Of a stretch of 64,000 nucleotides of DNA, positions 11,201-18,572 are shown in pieces. Source of the stretch: Amycolatopsis sp. NBRC 101858 (GTDB lineage: Bacteria; Actinomycetota; Actinomycetes; Mycobacteriales; Pseudonocardiaceae); NCBI RefSeq assembly GCF_030269325.1, contig NZ_BSTD01000008.1:434001-498000 (forward strand). The letters run 5' to 3'. The notes beneath the pieces are model-generated. The model saw nothing but the letters and a program-made list of their open reading frames with translations, had not been told where the DNA came from and ran no database searches. The stretch's first letter is position 1, and every line of letters starts with the position of its first letter. Both the position numbers and the translations under genes were made by a program.

Positions 11201-11837
11201 GGACCTTTCCCTGCTGGGCAAGGTGAACCCGCTCGCGCTGGAGGAGTTCGCGGCGCTGGAGGAGCGGTACAAGTTCCTCTCCACGCAGCTGGAAGACCTC
11301 AAGGACACCCGCAAGGACCTCGAAGCGGTCATCAAGCAGGTCGACGAGAAGATCCTCGAGGTCTTCGCCGGGGCCTACGCGGACGTGGCCCGCGAGTTCG
11401 AGACGGTGTTCAGCGTGCTGTTCCCGGGCGGCGAGGGCCGGATGGTCCTCACCGAGCCGGACGACCTGCTGGCCACCGGCGTCGACGTCGAAGCGCGCCC
11501 GCCGGGCAAGAAGGTCAAGCGGCTCTCGCTGCTGTCCGGTGGCGAGAAGTCGCTGGTCGCGGTGGGCATGCTGGTCGCGATCTTCCGCGCCCGGCCTTCA
11601 CCCTTCTACGTCATGGACGAGGTCGAGGCCGCGCTGGACGACACCAACATGCGCCGGCTGATCGGGCTGCTGGAGCAGCTGCGCGACTCGTCGCAGCTGA
11701 TCATCATCACCCACCAGAAGCCGACCATGGAGATCGCCGACGCGCTCTACGGCGTGAGCATGCAGGGCGACGGCATCACGAAGGTGATCTCGCAGCGGCT
11801 GCGCACGGCCGACGACGAGCCGGTCGCGGTCGGCTGA
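8235..11837 (+). CDS. smc: Chromosome segregation SMC ATPase
   Basis: SMC proteins form, with ScpA and ScpB, the condensin that organises and segregates the chromosome. The 1,200-residue protein has the N-terminal ATPase half with Walker A GPNGSGKS (about residues 31-38), two long heptad-rich coiled-coil arms, a central hinge (about residues 500-665, ending GGSGKRESVIEVQ), and the C-terminal half with the ABC signature LLSGGEKSL (SGG at about 1101-1103) and Walker B FYVMDEVEAALDD. GTG start. The scpA and scpB partners are not in the window. It converges with a small membrane gene only four bases away. Confidence 0.98.
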   Translation: MHLKSLTLKGFKSFASATTLRFEPGITCVVGPNGSGKSNVLDALRWVMGTQGAKDLRGGKMEDVIFAGTAGRAPLGRAEVTLTIDNADGALPIEYAEVSITRRMFRDGASEYEINGDRCRLMDVQELLSDSGIGREMHVIVGQGQLSAILESKPEERRAFIEEAAGVLKHRKRKEQTLRKLANMQGNLDRLGDLTTELRRQLKPLGKQAEIARKAQSVQSELRDSRLRLLADDLVTQRDTISRDEADEKTARQRRAEVEQTLEVVSAEETELESSLAEDAPLLQTAQETWYKLSALAERLRGTVRLAIERQRHLSADVSTATGGRDPEELLEEAERVAEQEEELNEAVMEARELLAQTVLRREDLEQRVQAAERAHWAAVRAIADRREGMAKLTGQVEALRSKNGATSDEIDRLSVSLEEAAERAEIAVEEMELAKAEGGVEESDDSGLMDHHDRAVEANNAAKARVEELVKAERTAEREIASEKARVEALSMGLRRKDGAGALLGASHELPGLLGSVAALLTVEPGYEVALAAALGPVADAVAVTGGEDALRALKYLKDTDSGRAGILLGGPESTVDTYSWPALPEGARWAREVVTAPAQLRPAVEQALEKLALVRDLESARHLVAVHPEVRAVTAEGDVFGARWAIGGSGKRESVIEVQAAVDEAGERLRTAERSLERYAAELEGARAEQQARREEVSQAKDALGEAKVRKARSSERLSRLQQAARQAQAEVERFSGQRAKVEQSRVQALAQLAELEERLAAVAEQPVEDDPDTAERDAAVEELAVVRQEEMEARLAQRTSEERARSIAGKAEGLRRAAHAEQQARERAERAAANRKRGAEIANAVVNGGEIALDRIEHSVQRAATERDQVQARRQSREAALTSVRAKVRELTGELEKLTDAVHRDEVLRAEQRLRLETLEAKIAEDFGIGLTDLVQEYGPDVPVPPSAGEMAEYEAAKDRGEDVTPPPPMPYDRDTQARRAKRAEKDLSLLGKVNPLALEEFAALEERYKFLSTQLEDLKDTRKDLEAVIKQVDEKILEVFAGAYADVAREFETVFSVLFPGGEGRMVLTEPDDLLATGVDVEARPPGKKVKRLSLLSGGEKSLVAVGMLVAIFRARPSPFYVMDEVEAALDDTNMRRLIGLLEQLRDSSQLIIITHQKPTMEIADALYGVSMQGDGITKVISQRLRTADDEPVAVG

Positions 11838-11841
11838 GGCG

Positions 11842-12066
11842 TCACATCTCGTCTTCGCGTGGTGCGCGGCGCTCGTCGCCGCGCACGCGTGGCTCGTAGG
11901 TGCTGAGATCGTTGCCGATGCTCCCGGCGTCGCCCAGCTGCGGCCGCCGTCCGCCGGGCCGGAGCATGCCGTGCCTGGCGCCGCGCTTGCGGTCCAGCCG
12001 GTCCATGACCAGGCCGATCACGAGCAGCACGGCGAGGACCACGCCGATCCCGATGAAGAACCCCAT
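11842..12066 (-). CDS. Small single-helix membrane protein
   Basis: 74 residues: MGFFIGIGVVLAVLLVIGLVMDRLDR forms one N-terminal membrane helix, followed by a charged, Arg/Asp-rich cytoplasmic tail ending RAPREDEM. No known domain is evident. The gene converges on smc and is preceded by the strong hairpin at 12075-12111, so it probably has its own promoter or depends on readthrough. Confidence 0.65.
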   Translation of the reverse strand: MGFFIGIGVVLAVLLVIGLVMDRLDRKRGARHGMLRPGGRRPQLGDAGSIGNDLSTYEPRVRGDERRAPREDEM

Positions 12067-12074
12067 GTGAGACC

Positions 12075-12111
12075 CCCTCTCCCGCTCCCAGGTTACGGGA
12101 GCGGGAGAGGG
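12075..12111 (-). terminator. 15-bp perfect hairpin ending the anmK/symporter/DUF3455 transcripts
   Basis: Left arm 12075-12089 (CCCTCTCCCGCTCCC) and right arm 12097-12111 pair perfectly around a seven-base loop. It starts 12 bases after the stop of the minus-strand gene at 12123 and lies just upstream of the next small gene. Confidence 0.8.
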
Positions 12112-12122
12112 CTCACATCCGC

Positions 12123-12623
12123 TTATCCGGCGACCCAGAAGGCGTAGTCGGCCGAGTAGCGGACCGCCGTCTGCGCGCCGTCGGTGCAGGTCCCGGCCGG
12201 AGCCAGCCCACCCCGCGTGTTCAGGCGCTGGACGTAGGTCACCTTGCCGAAGACGCCGTCACCGGTGTTCAGGTTCGCCTTGAGCAGCAGCTCCGGGATC
12301 GCGCCGTCCCGCGGCGAGTTCGCCACCGCCGCCGCGCCGACCGTGCTTCCGTCCACGATGGACGTCCACACCGGACCCTTGCTGTGCAGGGCCACCGGCT
12401 TCCCGTGTTTCGACAGCACCGCCGCGGGCTGGATCAGCGCCCACGCACCGGCGGTGCACCCGTAGATCTGCACGCCTTCGGCGGGGTACGTCGCGATGGC
12501 GTGGTTGCCCGCGGGAACCTTGATCGCTTCCGGCACCGTCGCCGGTGCGGGGGTGGCCGAAGCCGTCGCCGCGCCGCCGAGCACCAGGGCGCCGACCGCG
12601 AGCGCCACCGTCATCCGTTTCAT
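12123..12623 (-). CDS. Secreted DUF3455-family protein
   Basis: 166 residues with a clear Sec signal peptide (MKRMTVALAVGALVLGGAATASA) and a mature part matching the DUF3455 pattern: YPAEGVQIYGC, HSKGPVWTSIVDGSTV, GGLAPAGTC. The family is exported and widespread in soil bacteria and some fungi, but I know of no established biochemical function. Two cysteines could form a disulfide outside the cell. It follows the symporter gene on the same strand with an intervening hairpin at 12643-12661, so it may be separately transcribed. Confidence 0.8.
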   Translation of the reverse strand: MKRMTVALAVGALVLGGAATASATPAPATVPEAIKVPAGNHAIATYPAEGVQIYGCTAGAWALIQPAAVLSKHGKPVALHSKGPVWTSIVDGSTVGAAAVANSPRDGAIPELLLKANLNTGDGVFGKVTYVQRLNTRGGLAPAGTCTDGAQTAVRYSADYAFWVAG

Positions 12624-12642
12624 GGATCCACCTTCGATTCCT

Positions 12643-12661
12643 CCCGCCGCTTTTCGGCGGG
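12643..12661 (-). terminator. Short GC-rich hairpin between symporter and DUF3455 gene
   Basis: CCCGCCG and CGGCGGG arms flank a five-base loop. On the minus strand it lies after the symporter stop (12708) and before the DUF3455 start (12623), suggesting a terminator or a partial transcription stop in the leader. Confidence 0.45.
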
Positions 12662-12707
12662 CACCCGCAGACCGACACGGGCGCCCGCCGGAAACGGTTC
12701 AGAAGGA

Positions 12708-14273
12708 TCAGGCGGCGGGGACCTCCGCGGTTTCCCCGGCGGCATCGGCTTCGGCCGCCTTCGGGTCCGGTGTCCGGTGCCGCAGCGCCAGCAAACCGCC
12801 CACGACCAGCGTGATCACCACGCCGAGCAGCGTGTACCAGGGGTAGGCCAGCGCGACCTTGTCCCCGGCCGCCTTGGAGAAGTCGATCCCGATCAGCCCG
12901 CCGGTCTTCGCGTTGAACTTCACGCCGAGGATGACGAACGCCATCACCACGACCGTGGCGACGAACGCGATGATCGCGTCCACCTGCCGGGCCTTCTTGA
13001 TCAGCAGCCCGAGCAGGAACGACCCGAGCAGCGCGCCGTAGGTGTACCCGGTGATGGCCAGGCCGAGCTCGATCACCGAGTTCTTCGTGGTCGAGAACAG
13101 CGACGCGAACACCGCGAACACGACCGCCCAGATCAGCGTCCACATGCGACCGTGCTTGAGCAGCTTCGAATCCTCCGGTGAGCGCTTGGTGAAGCGCTGG
13201 TAGAGGTCGGCCACCGTCGACGTCGAAAGGGCGTTGAGCGCGGACGCGAGCGCACCCATGGTCGAGGCGAGCACCCCCGCGATGAGCAGGCCCGAGACGC
13301 CGACCGGCAGGTCGTCGATGATGAACCGCGAGAACACGTCGTCCGGGCTCTGCAGGCCGAGCTGCGCGACCGACTTGCGGCCGTTGAACACCCACAGCAT
13401 CGCCCCGACCAGCAGGAACAGCGCGAACTGGATGGTCACGATGATGCCGCTGCCGATGAGCGCCTTCTGGCCGTCGCGCAGGCTGCGCGTCGCCATCAGC
13501 CGCTGCGCGATCAGCTGGTCCGCGCCGTGCGAGGCCATGGACAGCGCCGCGCCGCCGAGCACCGCCGTGATGAACGCGTACGGGCTGGTCAGCAGGTTCT
13601 TCGTGAAGTCGACGAGCATGAACTTGCCGTCGTCGGACGCCTGCGTGAACCAGTCGCCGGGCAGCTTGTTGAGCAGCACGATCGCGGCCACCGCCGCGCC
13701 GCCGAGGTACAGCGTCAGCTGGATGACGTCGACCCAGACGACCGCCTTGATGCCGCCGATGTAGGCGTAGATCAGCGTCAGCGCGGTCAGGATCACCACG
13801 ATCACCCAGTAGTCCAGGTGGATGTTGTAGTGCCCGAGGATCACCTTGATCGGGATCGCGCCGGCGAACAGGCGGACACCCTCGGCGAGCAGCCGGGTGA
13901 TCACGAACGTCACCGACGCCGTGCCCTGCAGCCCGGAGCCGAACCGCTTGCCCAGGAAGGCGTACGCGCTCACGAGGTTGCCGCGGAAGTACCGCGGCAG
14001 CAGCACGAACGCGGCGATGACCCGGCCGATGATGTAGCCGAAGGCCAGCTGCAGGAACAGGAACGCGTTGCCGAAGACGAGCCCCGGCGTGCTGATCACG
14101 GTGAGCGTCGAGGTCTCCGTGGCCACCACGGACAGCATCACCGCGCCCCACGGGAGGCTGCGCTCGCCGACGAAGTAGTCGGCCGCCGACCGTTGCTTCC
14201 GGCCGACGAGCACGCCTATCAGCGGCATCGCCGCCAGGTAGACCACGATGATGGCGAGGTCAACACCGCGCAT
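12708..14273 (-). CDS. Sodium:solute symporter (SSS family)
   Basis: 521-residue membrane protein with 13-14 hydrophobic segments. It begins MRGVDLAIIVVYLAAMPLIGVLVGRKQRSAADYFVGERSLPWG, the SSS N-terminal signature, and carries ETSTLTVISTPG and a conserved YTYGALLGSF segment. The family couples sodium entry to uptake of sugars, amino acids, vitamins or sialic acids; the substrate cannot be read directly. It lies 15 bases downstream of anmK on the same strand, so import of a cell-wall amino sugar (anhydro-MurNAc or a related sugar) is a reasonable inference. The C-terminus is a short Ala/Glu-rich tail. Confidence 0.9.
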   Translation of the reverse strand: MRGVDLAIIVVYLAAMPLIGVLVGRKQRSAADYFVGERSLPWGAVMLSVVATETSTLTVISTPGLVFGNAFLFLQLAFGYIIGRVIAAFVLLPRYFRGNLVSAYAFLGKRFGSGLQGTASVTFVITRLLAEGVRLFAGAIPIKVILGHYNIHLDYWVIVVILTALTLIYAYIGGIKAVVWVDVIQLTLYLGGAAVAAIVLLNKLPGDWFTQASDDGKFMLVDFTKNLLTSPYAFITAVLGGAALSMASHGADQLIAQRLMATRSLRDGQKALIGSGIIVTIQFALFLLVGAMLWVFNGRKSVAQLGLQSPDDVFSRFIIDDLPVGVSGLLIAGVLASTMGALASALNALSTSTVADLYQRFTKRSPEDSKLLKHGRMWTLIWAVVFAVFASLFSTTKNSVIELGLAITGYTYGALLGSFLLGLLIKKARQVDAIIAFVATVVVMAFVILGVKFNAKTGGLIGIDFSKAAGDKVALAYPWYTLLGVVITLVVGGLLALRHRTPDPKAAEADAAGETAEVPAA

Positions 14274-14288
14274 GGACTTCTCCTACTG

Positions 14289-15494
14289 TCATCCGGCCTT
14301 CTCCGCGACTCGCAACCGCGTCACGGTGCCCCCCAGCGGGGCGGGAAGGATCAGGGGCCCGGCACCCGGGACGAGCGCGCCGAGCAGGCGCGGTCCGCGG
14401 GCACCGGTCGCGGACGGCACCGTACCGGGGACGCCGCACCAGGTCAGCCAGCCGAGCAGCGCGGTGAGGTACGCCTCTTTGCCGGCGCCGGGCAGGCCGA
14501 GGTCGTCGCTGGTCTTGAGCACGGACGGCAGGTTCCGGGCGAGCGCCGTCATCAGGGCCGGGTTCGCGACGCCGCCGCCGGAGGCGATCACCGTCGTGAC
14601 GCCGTGGCGCTTGCACTCGTCGGCGACGGTCACGGCGGTGAACTCGGTCAGCGTCGCCAGCAGGTCACCCGGCTCGACCGGCGGCAGCCCGGCGAGGGCG
14701 GCGTCGAGGTAGGGCCCGTTGAAGTACTCCTTGCCGGTGGACTTCGGCGGCGCGGCGGCGAAGTACGGGTCGGCGAGCAGCCGGGTGAGCAGGTCGGAGC
14801 GCACCGACCCGCCGAGCGCGAGCCGGCCGTCGACGTCGCTGCGCTGCCCGCTGACGCGGTGGGCGGCGAGGTCGAGCAGCGCGTTGGCGGGCCCGGTGTC
14901 GTAGGCGATCGCCGGCTCGTCGCCGGTGACCACGGTGATGTTCGCGATACCGCCGAGGTTGAGCGCGGCGACCGGCCGGCCGCCGTCCTGGGCCAGGCCG
15001 CGCAGCCACAGCTGGTCGAACGTGCTCGCCAGGGGAGCGCCGTGGCCGCCCGCGGCGACGTCGCGGGCCCGCAGGTCGGCCAGCACCGGCAGCCCGGTGC
15101 GTTCGGCGATCCAGGCGGGCTGGCCGAGCTGCAGCGTGCCGTGGACGTGCCCGTCCTCGACCCAGTGGAACACCGTCTGGCCCAGTGAGGCGACGAGGTC
15201 CGCCTTGCCGCCGGCCAGTTCTTCGGCGCCGCGCGCGGCCGCGTCCGCGAAGGCCTGGCCGACGCCGGTGTCGAGCCGCGTCAGCTCGCCGGCGGTGCAG
15301 GGGTTCGGCGGCAACGCGGCGAGCAGGCCTTCGCGCAGCGGGTCCGGGTAGGGGACGTCGAGCTCGCCGAGCGGGGTGAGGACCACGGTGCCGTCTTCGG
15401 CGTGCAGGTCGGCGGCGGCCACGTCGATGCCGTCGATCGACGTGCCCGAAATCAGCCCGATCACCCGGAAGCCGTGGCCCGCGCTCATCCCCAT
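14289..15494 (-). CDS. anmK: Anhydro-N-acetylmuramic acid kinase
   Basis: AnmK opens the 1,6-anhydro ring of anhMurNAc and phosphorylates it to MurNAc-6-phosphate during peptidoglycan recycling. Key motifs: VIGLISGTSIDGIDVA at the N-terminus (ATP binding), LGQTVFHW, NLGGIANITV, YDTGPANALLD and ASGGGVANPALM. The ATG at 15494 is chosen because the kinase fold begins a few residues later; a TTG at 15530 is possible but adds nothing recognisable, and an ATG two codons later is an alternative. It heads an operon with the sodium symporter. No MurQ etherase is present in the window. Confidence 0.92.
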   Translation of the reverse strand: MGMSAGHGFRVIGLISGTSIDGIDVAAADLHAEDGTVVLTPLGELDVPYPDPLREGLLAALPPNPCTAGELTRLDTGVGQAFADAAARGAEELAGGKADLVASLGQTVFHWVEDGHVHGTLQLGQPAWIAERTGLPVLADLRARDVAAGGHGAPLASTFDQLWLRGLAQDGGRPVAALNLGGIANITVVTGDEPAIAYDTGPANALLDLAAHRVSGQRSDVDGRLALGGSVRSDLLTRLLADPYFAAAPPKSTGKEYFNGPYLDAALAGLPPVEPGDLLATLTEFTAVTVADECKRHGVTTVIASGGGVANPALMTALARNLPSVLKTSDDLGLPGAGKEAYLTALLGWLTWCGVPGTVPSATGARGPRLLGALVPGAGPLILPAPLGGTVTRLRVAEKAG

Positions 15495-15634
15495 CCGGAG
15501 GGGTTTAGTGCAGGGGCCCTGGTGGCGCAACCCCGCGTGGTGAAGTCTTGGCCCAATCGGGATCTACGTCGTTACGAATTGCCTGTGCGGACGGGGTGTC
15601 CGGGTCTGTGGGGTGCGGATGAAAGGATGGGCGG

Positions 15635-16903
15635 GTGTCGAGCACCTGGTTCCTGTTCGTAGTCCTCGCCGTCGTCGTGCTGGTCGCCCTCCTGGTGACC
15701 GGCCTGCTGGTCGCGCGCCGGCGCCGGATCAGCCTGGACGCCCAGCGCGAGGTCGAGGAGAAACCGAAGGGCGGCTCCTACGCGGCCAGCGGGGGCATCG
15801 CCCTCGCACCCGGCGGGACCGAGGTCGAGCACCCGGTCGAAGAGCGCCCGGAGACCGACGGCCAGCCCGCGGTCGGTGACGACGCGGCGGTCCCGCGTGA
15901 CTCGGCGCAGCGCACGGTGCGCGACGTCAAGCTGCCGGACGAACCCGCGCCGGACGTCGCCGAAGAGATCGACCCGGCGACCGGCCGCCTGGAGCGGCTG
16001 CGCGGCCGGCTGTCGAAGTCCCGCTCGGTGTTCGGGACCAGCCTGCTCGGCCTGCTCGGCGCGGGCGACCTCGACGAGGACTCCTGGCAGGACGTCGAAG
16101 ACACCCTGCTGATGGCCGACCTGGGCGCGGCCACCACGACCCAGATCGTCGAGCGGCTGCGCGACGAGCTGTCCCGCCGCGCGATCCGGTCGTCGGCCGA
16201 AGCGCGCGAGGTGCTGCACGAGGTGCTGACGGCCCAGCTGTCCACCGACAGCGAGCGCGCGGTGCGGGCACTGCCGCACATCGTCGACGGGCAGAAGCAG
16301 CCCGCGGTGGTCCTGGTGGCGGGCGTCAACGGCACGGGCAAGACGACGACCACGGGCAAGCTCGCCCGCGTCCTGGTGGCCCAGGACAAGACGGTGGTGC
16401 TGGGCGCGGCGGACACGTTCCGCGCGGCGGCGGCCGACCAGCTGCAGACGTGGGCCGAGCGCGTGGGCGCGGAGGTCGTCCGCGGCAAGGAAGGCGCGGA
16501 CCCGGCGGCGGTGGCGTTCGACGCGGTGAAGCGCGGCGTGGACACCGGCGTGGACGCGGTCCTGATCGACACGGCGGGCCGGCTGCACACGAAGACGGGC
16601 CTGATGGACGAGCTGGGCAAGGTCAAGCGCGTCGTGGAGAAGCAGGCGAAGGTCGACGAGGTCCTGCTGGTGCTGGACGCGACGACGGGCCAGAACGGAC
16701 TGATGCAGGCCCGGGTGTTCGCCGAGGTCATCGACGTGACGGGGATCGTCCTGACGAAGCTGGACGGCACCGCCAAGGGCGGCATCGTGTTCCAGGTCCA
16801 GCGGGAGCTGGGAGTGCCGGTGAAGCTGGTCGGGCTCGGCGAGGGCCCGGACGACCTGGCGCCGTTCGAGCCGGGCGCGTTCGTGGACGCCCTGCTCGGC
16901 TAG
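15635..16903 (+). CDS. ftsY: Signal recognition particle receptor FtsY
   Basis: GTPase receptor that delivers SRP-ribosome complexes to the membrane translocon; its partner Ffh is at 61401. The 422 residues comprise an N-terminal membrane helix (about residues 4-27), an acidic linker, the N domain, and the NG GTPase with P-loop GVNGTGKTT (about 230-238), DTFRAAAADQL, DTAGR and TKLDGTAKGG motifs. GTG start with GAAAGG eight bases upstream. The N-terminal anchor is usual in actinobacterial FtsY. Confidence 0.97.
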   Translation: MSSTWFLFVVLAVVVLVALLVTGLLVARRRRISLDAQREVEEKPKGGSYAASGGIALAPGGTEVEHPVEERPETDGQPAVGDDAAVPRDSAQRTVRDVKLPDEPAPDVAEEIDPATGRLERLRGRLSKSRSVFGTSLLGLLGAGDLDEDSWQDVEDTLLMADLGAATTTQIVERLRDELSRRAIRSSAEAREVLHEVLTAQLSTDSERAVRALPHIVDGQKQPAVVLVAGVNGTGKTTTTGKLARVLVAQDKTVVLGAADTFRAAAADQLQTWAERVGAEVVRGKEGADPAAVAFDAVKRGVDTGVDAVLIDTAGRLHTKTGLMDELGKVKRVVEKQAKVDEVLLVLDATTGQNGLMQARVFAEVIDVTGIVLTKLDGTAKGGIVFQVQRELGVPVKLVGLGEGPDDLAPFEPGAFVDALLG

Positions 16904-16919
16904 CTGTGATGTCCGGGGA

Positions 16920-17112
16920 GGTTGGTCAGCCGGGTGACCGGCGGCTTGCCGCGGGACAGGCGGTCGATCGACAGCGGGTCAGCACCGCGTGCACGGTCGA
17001 GGCGGGCAGGCCGGGCTGTGGTGCGGGCGGGAGCTGCGGCCGGCCATTCCGGCCGGGCCTTCATCGCGGTAGCGGTCTACCCACTTCGCGGCGGGTTTTG
17101 GCGGTGACCATG
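16920..17112 (-). pseudogene. Decayed IS481-like transposase N-terminal fragment
   Basis: The minus strand encodes, in shifting frames, pieces that look like the helix-turn-helix region of an IS481-type transposase: TAK, then after a one-base slip AKWVDRYRDEGPAGMAG and SSRPHHSP, then in another frame GLPASTVHAVLTRC, then IDRL in a third. The middle part between the SSRPHHSP and GLPAST blocks is shorter than in intact enzymes. At least two frameshifts and an internal deletion make it non-functional. No terminal inverted repeats were found, so the element boundaries are approximate. The family assignment rests on recognised peptides only. Confidence 0.5.
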
Positions 17113-17132
17113 AACGTCCCTGAACATCACGG

Positions 17133-17618
17133 CTAGACCCGGAAGAGCGGCGTCCCGTCAGCCTTGCGCAGGCCCAGTTGCAGCAGCACCGGCGCGGTCG
17201 GGCGGTGGACCGGGATGAGGAACGGCGACGTCTGCCGCGCCGCGACCGTCAGGCGGGACCAGCCGATGCCCTGCAGCGTCGGGCCGGAGCGGGTGCGCCG
17301 CAGCGGGTCGACGATCATGGCCGCGCCGAAGTAGTGGCCGCCCGGCACCGAGATGCGGGCGGTGTGGCCCAGGACGAACGAGAACACCGTGCCCGTGCGG
17401 CTGCCGTCCTCCTGCAGCGTCAGGATCACCGGCGTGCGCCCCTTCGTCGGGACGTGGTGCCGCACGGAGATTTCGACGGTCCCCGCCGCGGTCTTCGGCG
17501 GGCGCGGCCACACGGGTGACAGCGGCGAGCCGTCGAGCGCGCGGTCGACCAGGCGGTCCAGCAGGTTCGAAGCGGCGCCCTGGGCGAGCCAGGTCAGAGC
17601 GCCGGTGTGCGTGTCCAT
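17133..17618 (-). CDS. Hypothetical protein
   Basis: 161 residues starting MDTHTGALTWLAQGAASNLL at an ATG with GGAGG five bases upstream. The protein has no signal peptide or membrane helix; the central part alternates short hydrophobic stretches (TVEISVRHHVP, PVILTLQEDGS, ARISVPGGHYFGAAMIVDP) suggesting a beta-rich fold. I do not recognise a family. Codon usage is normal for the region, and it lies next to a transposase relic, so it may be an acquired or orphan gene. Confidence 0.65.
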   Translation of the reverse strand: MDTHTGALTWLAQGAASNLLDRLVDRALDGSPLSPVWPRPPKTAAGTVEISVRHHVPTKGRTPVILTLQEDGSRTGTVFSFVLGHTARISVPGGHYFGAAMIVDPLRRTRSGPTLQGIGWSRLTVAARQTSPFLIPVHRPTAPVLLQLGLRKADGTPLFRV

Positions 17619-17765
17619 GCGGCCTCCGCCGATATTCAGGTGACGGGCGCCCGTGCGGCGGCGCACACTCCGGGGATGCCCGGTTGACGCAGTGCGCTTT
17701 TCGCTCGTGCCCCTCCTCGTAACAGACGCCCCAAAGCCGTCATTCGCTACGAGAGAGGACCCATC

Positions 17766-18269
17766 ATGACTGTCATCACCGGCGAACGGGTGCGGTTGCG
17801 CCCGATCGTCGCAGCGGACCGCGCCCGCGTGCGCGAGATCCTGGCCACCCCGGAGGTCGCCCGCTGGTGGGGCGACCCCGACACCGAGACCGAAGGCCTG
17901 TACATCGTCGAGGACGGGTACACGTGCTACGTCATGGAGTTCGACGGCGTGGTCGTCGGGCTGATCCAGAGTTGCGAGGAGCTGGATCCGCAGTACCGCC
18001 ACGCGGGCATCGACATTTCGGTGCACCCGGACTTCCACGGCCGCGGAATCGGCACGGACGCACTCCGGGCGCTGGCCCGCCACCTGCTCGAAACCGGCGG
18101 CCACCACCGCCTGACGATCGACCCGTCGGCATCCAACGAGACGGCGATCCGGGTGTACACGAAGGTGGGCTTCCGCCCGGTGGGCCTGATGCGCAACTAC
18201 GAGCGCGCCCCGGACGGCACCTGGCGCGACGGGCTGTTGATGGATTTGCTGAAGGGTGAGCTGACCTGA
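17766..18269 (+). CDS. GNAT-family N-acetyltransferase (aminoglycoside 6'-acetyltransferase-like)
   Basis: 167 residues with the GNAT fold: MTVITGERVRLRPIVAADRARVREIL at the N-terminus, a ARWWGDPD segment resembling AAC(6') enzymes, the acetyl-CoA binding motif HPDFHGRGIGTDALRAL and a C-terminal NETAIRVYTKVGFRPVG. The ATG follows GAGAGGA with suitable spacing. The substrate could be an aminoglycoside or a cellular amine; sequence alone cannot decide. It stands alone between minus-strand genes. Confidence 0.85.
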   Translation: MTVITGERVRLRPIVAADRARVREILATPEVARWWGDPDTETEGLYIVEDGYTCYVMEFDGVVVGLIQSCEELDPQYRHAGIDISVHPDFHGRGIGTDALRALARHLLETGGHHRLTIDPSASNETAIRVYTKVGFRPVGLMRNYERAPDGTWRDGLLMDLLKGELT

Positions 18270-18273
18270 GTCG

Positions 18274-18552
18274 TCAGTCCTTGTCGATGACCCGCTGGAG
18301 GAGCTGGACGATGTGCTCGATTCGTTTGTCCAGCTCAGCGAATCCGCGGTCCACCGTGTGCTCGAGGCCGTCGGGTTCGCGCCCGATCTCACCTAAGTCG
18401 GGCCTTGAGGCATCCCAGCTTCCGGCCGATGTCCAGCTGAGTCTCGAGCATGTCGTCGAGCAGGGTCTTCTGCTCGCTGAGGATCCGCCGGATCTCGGTG
18501 CGCCGATCGGCGCGGAACAGGTCGGGCACATCGCTCAGAATATCGCGCAGAG
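18274..18552 (-). pseudogene. Frame-broken small coiled-coil-like gene
   Basis: The minus strand holds a protein-like stretch split between two frames. From about 18550 one frame reads LRDILSDVPDLFRADRRTEI and onward through QKTLLDDMLETQLDIG to KARLR, then stops at TGA near 18393; a second frame overlapping that point continues DLGEIGREPDGLEHTVDRGF and ends HIVQLLQRVIDKD at 18274. Both halves are amphipathic and charged, as expected of one helical protein, whereas the alternative frame across the first half is Ser/Pro/Arg-rich noise. A single-base indel near 18395-18405, real or a sequencing error, would explain it. Function unknown. Confidence 0.5.
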
Positions 18553-18572
18553 TGATCGGTCTTTACGTACCG

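Noticed and set aside
12384-15188. Long plus-strand frames across the symporter and anmK
   Set aside because: They are shadows of the two minus-strand genes, with low-complexity His/Arg/Gln content.
18274-18531. Intact 85-residue protein starting MCPTCSAPIGAPRSGG
   Set aside because: Its first half is Ser/Pro/Arg-rich frame noise, while an overlapping frame gives a sensible helical protein; a frameshift is more likely.
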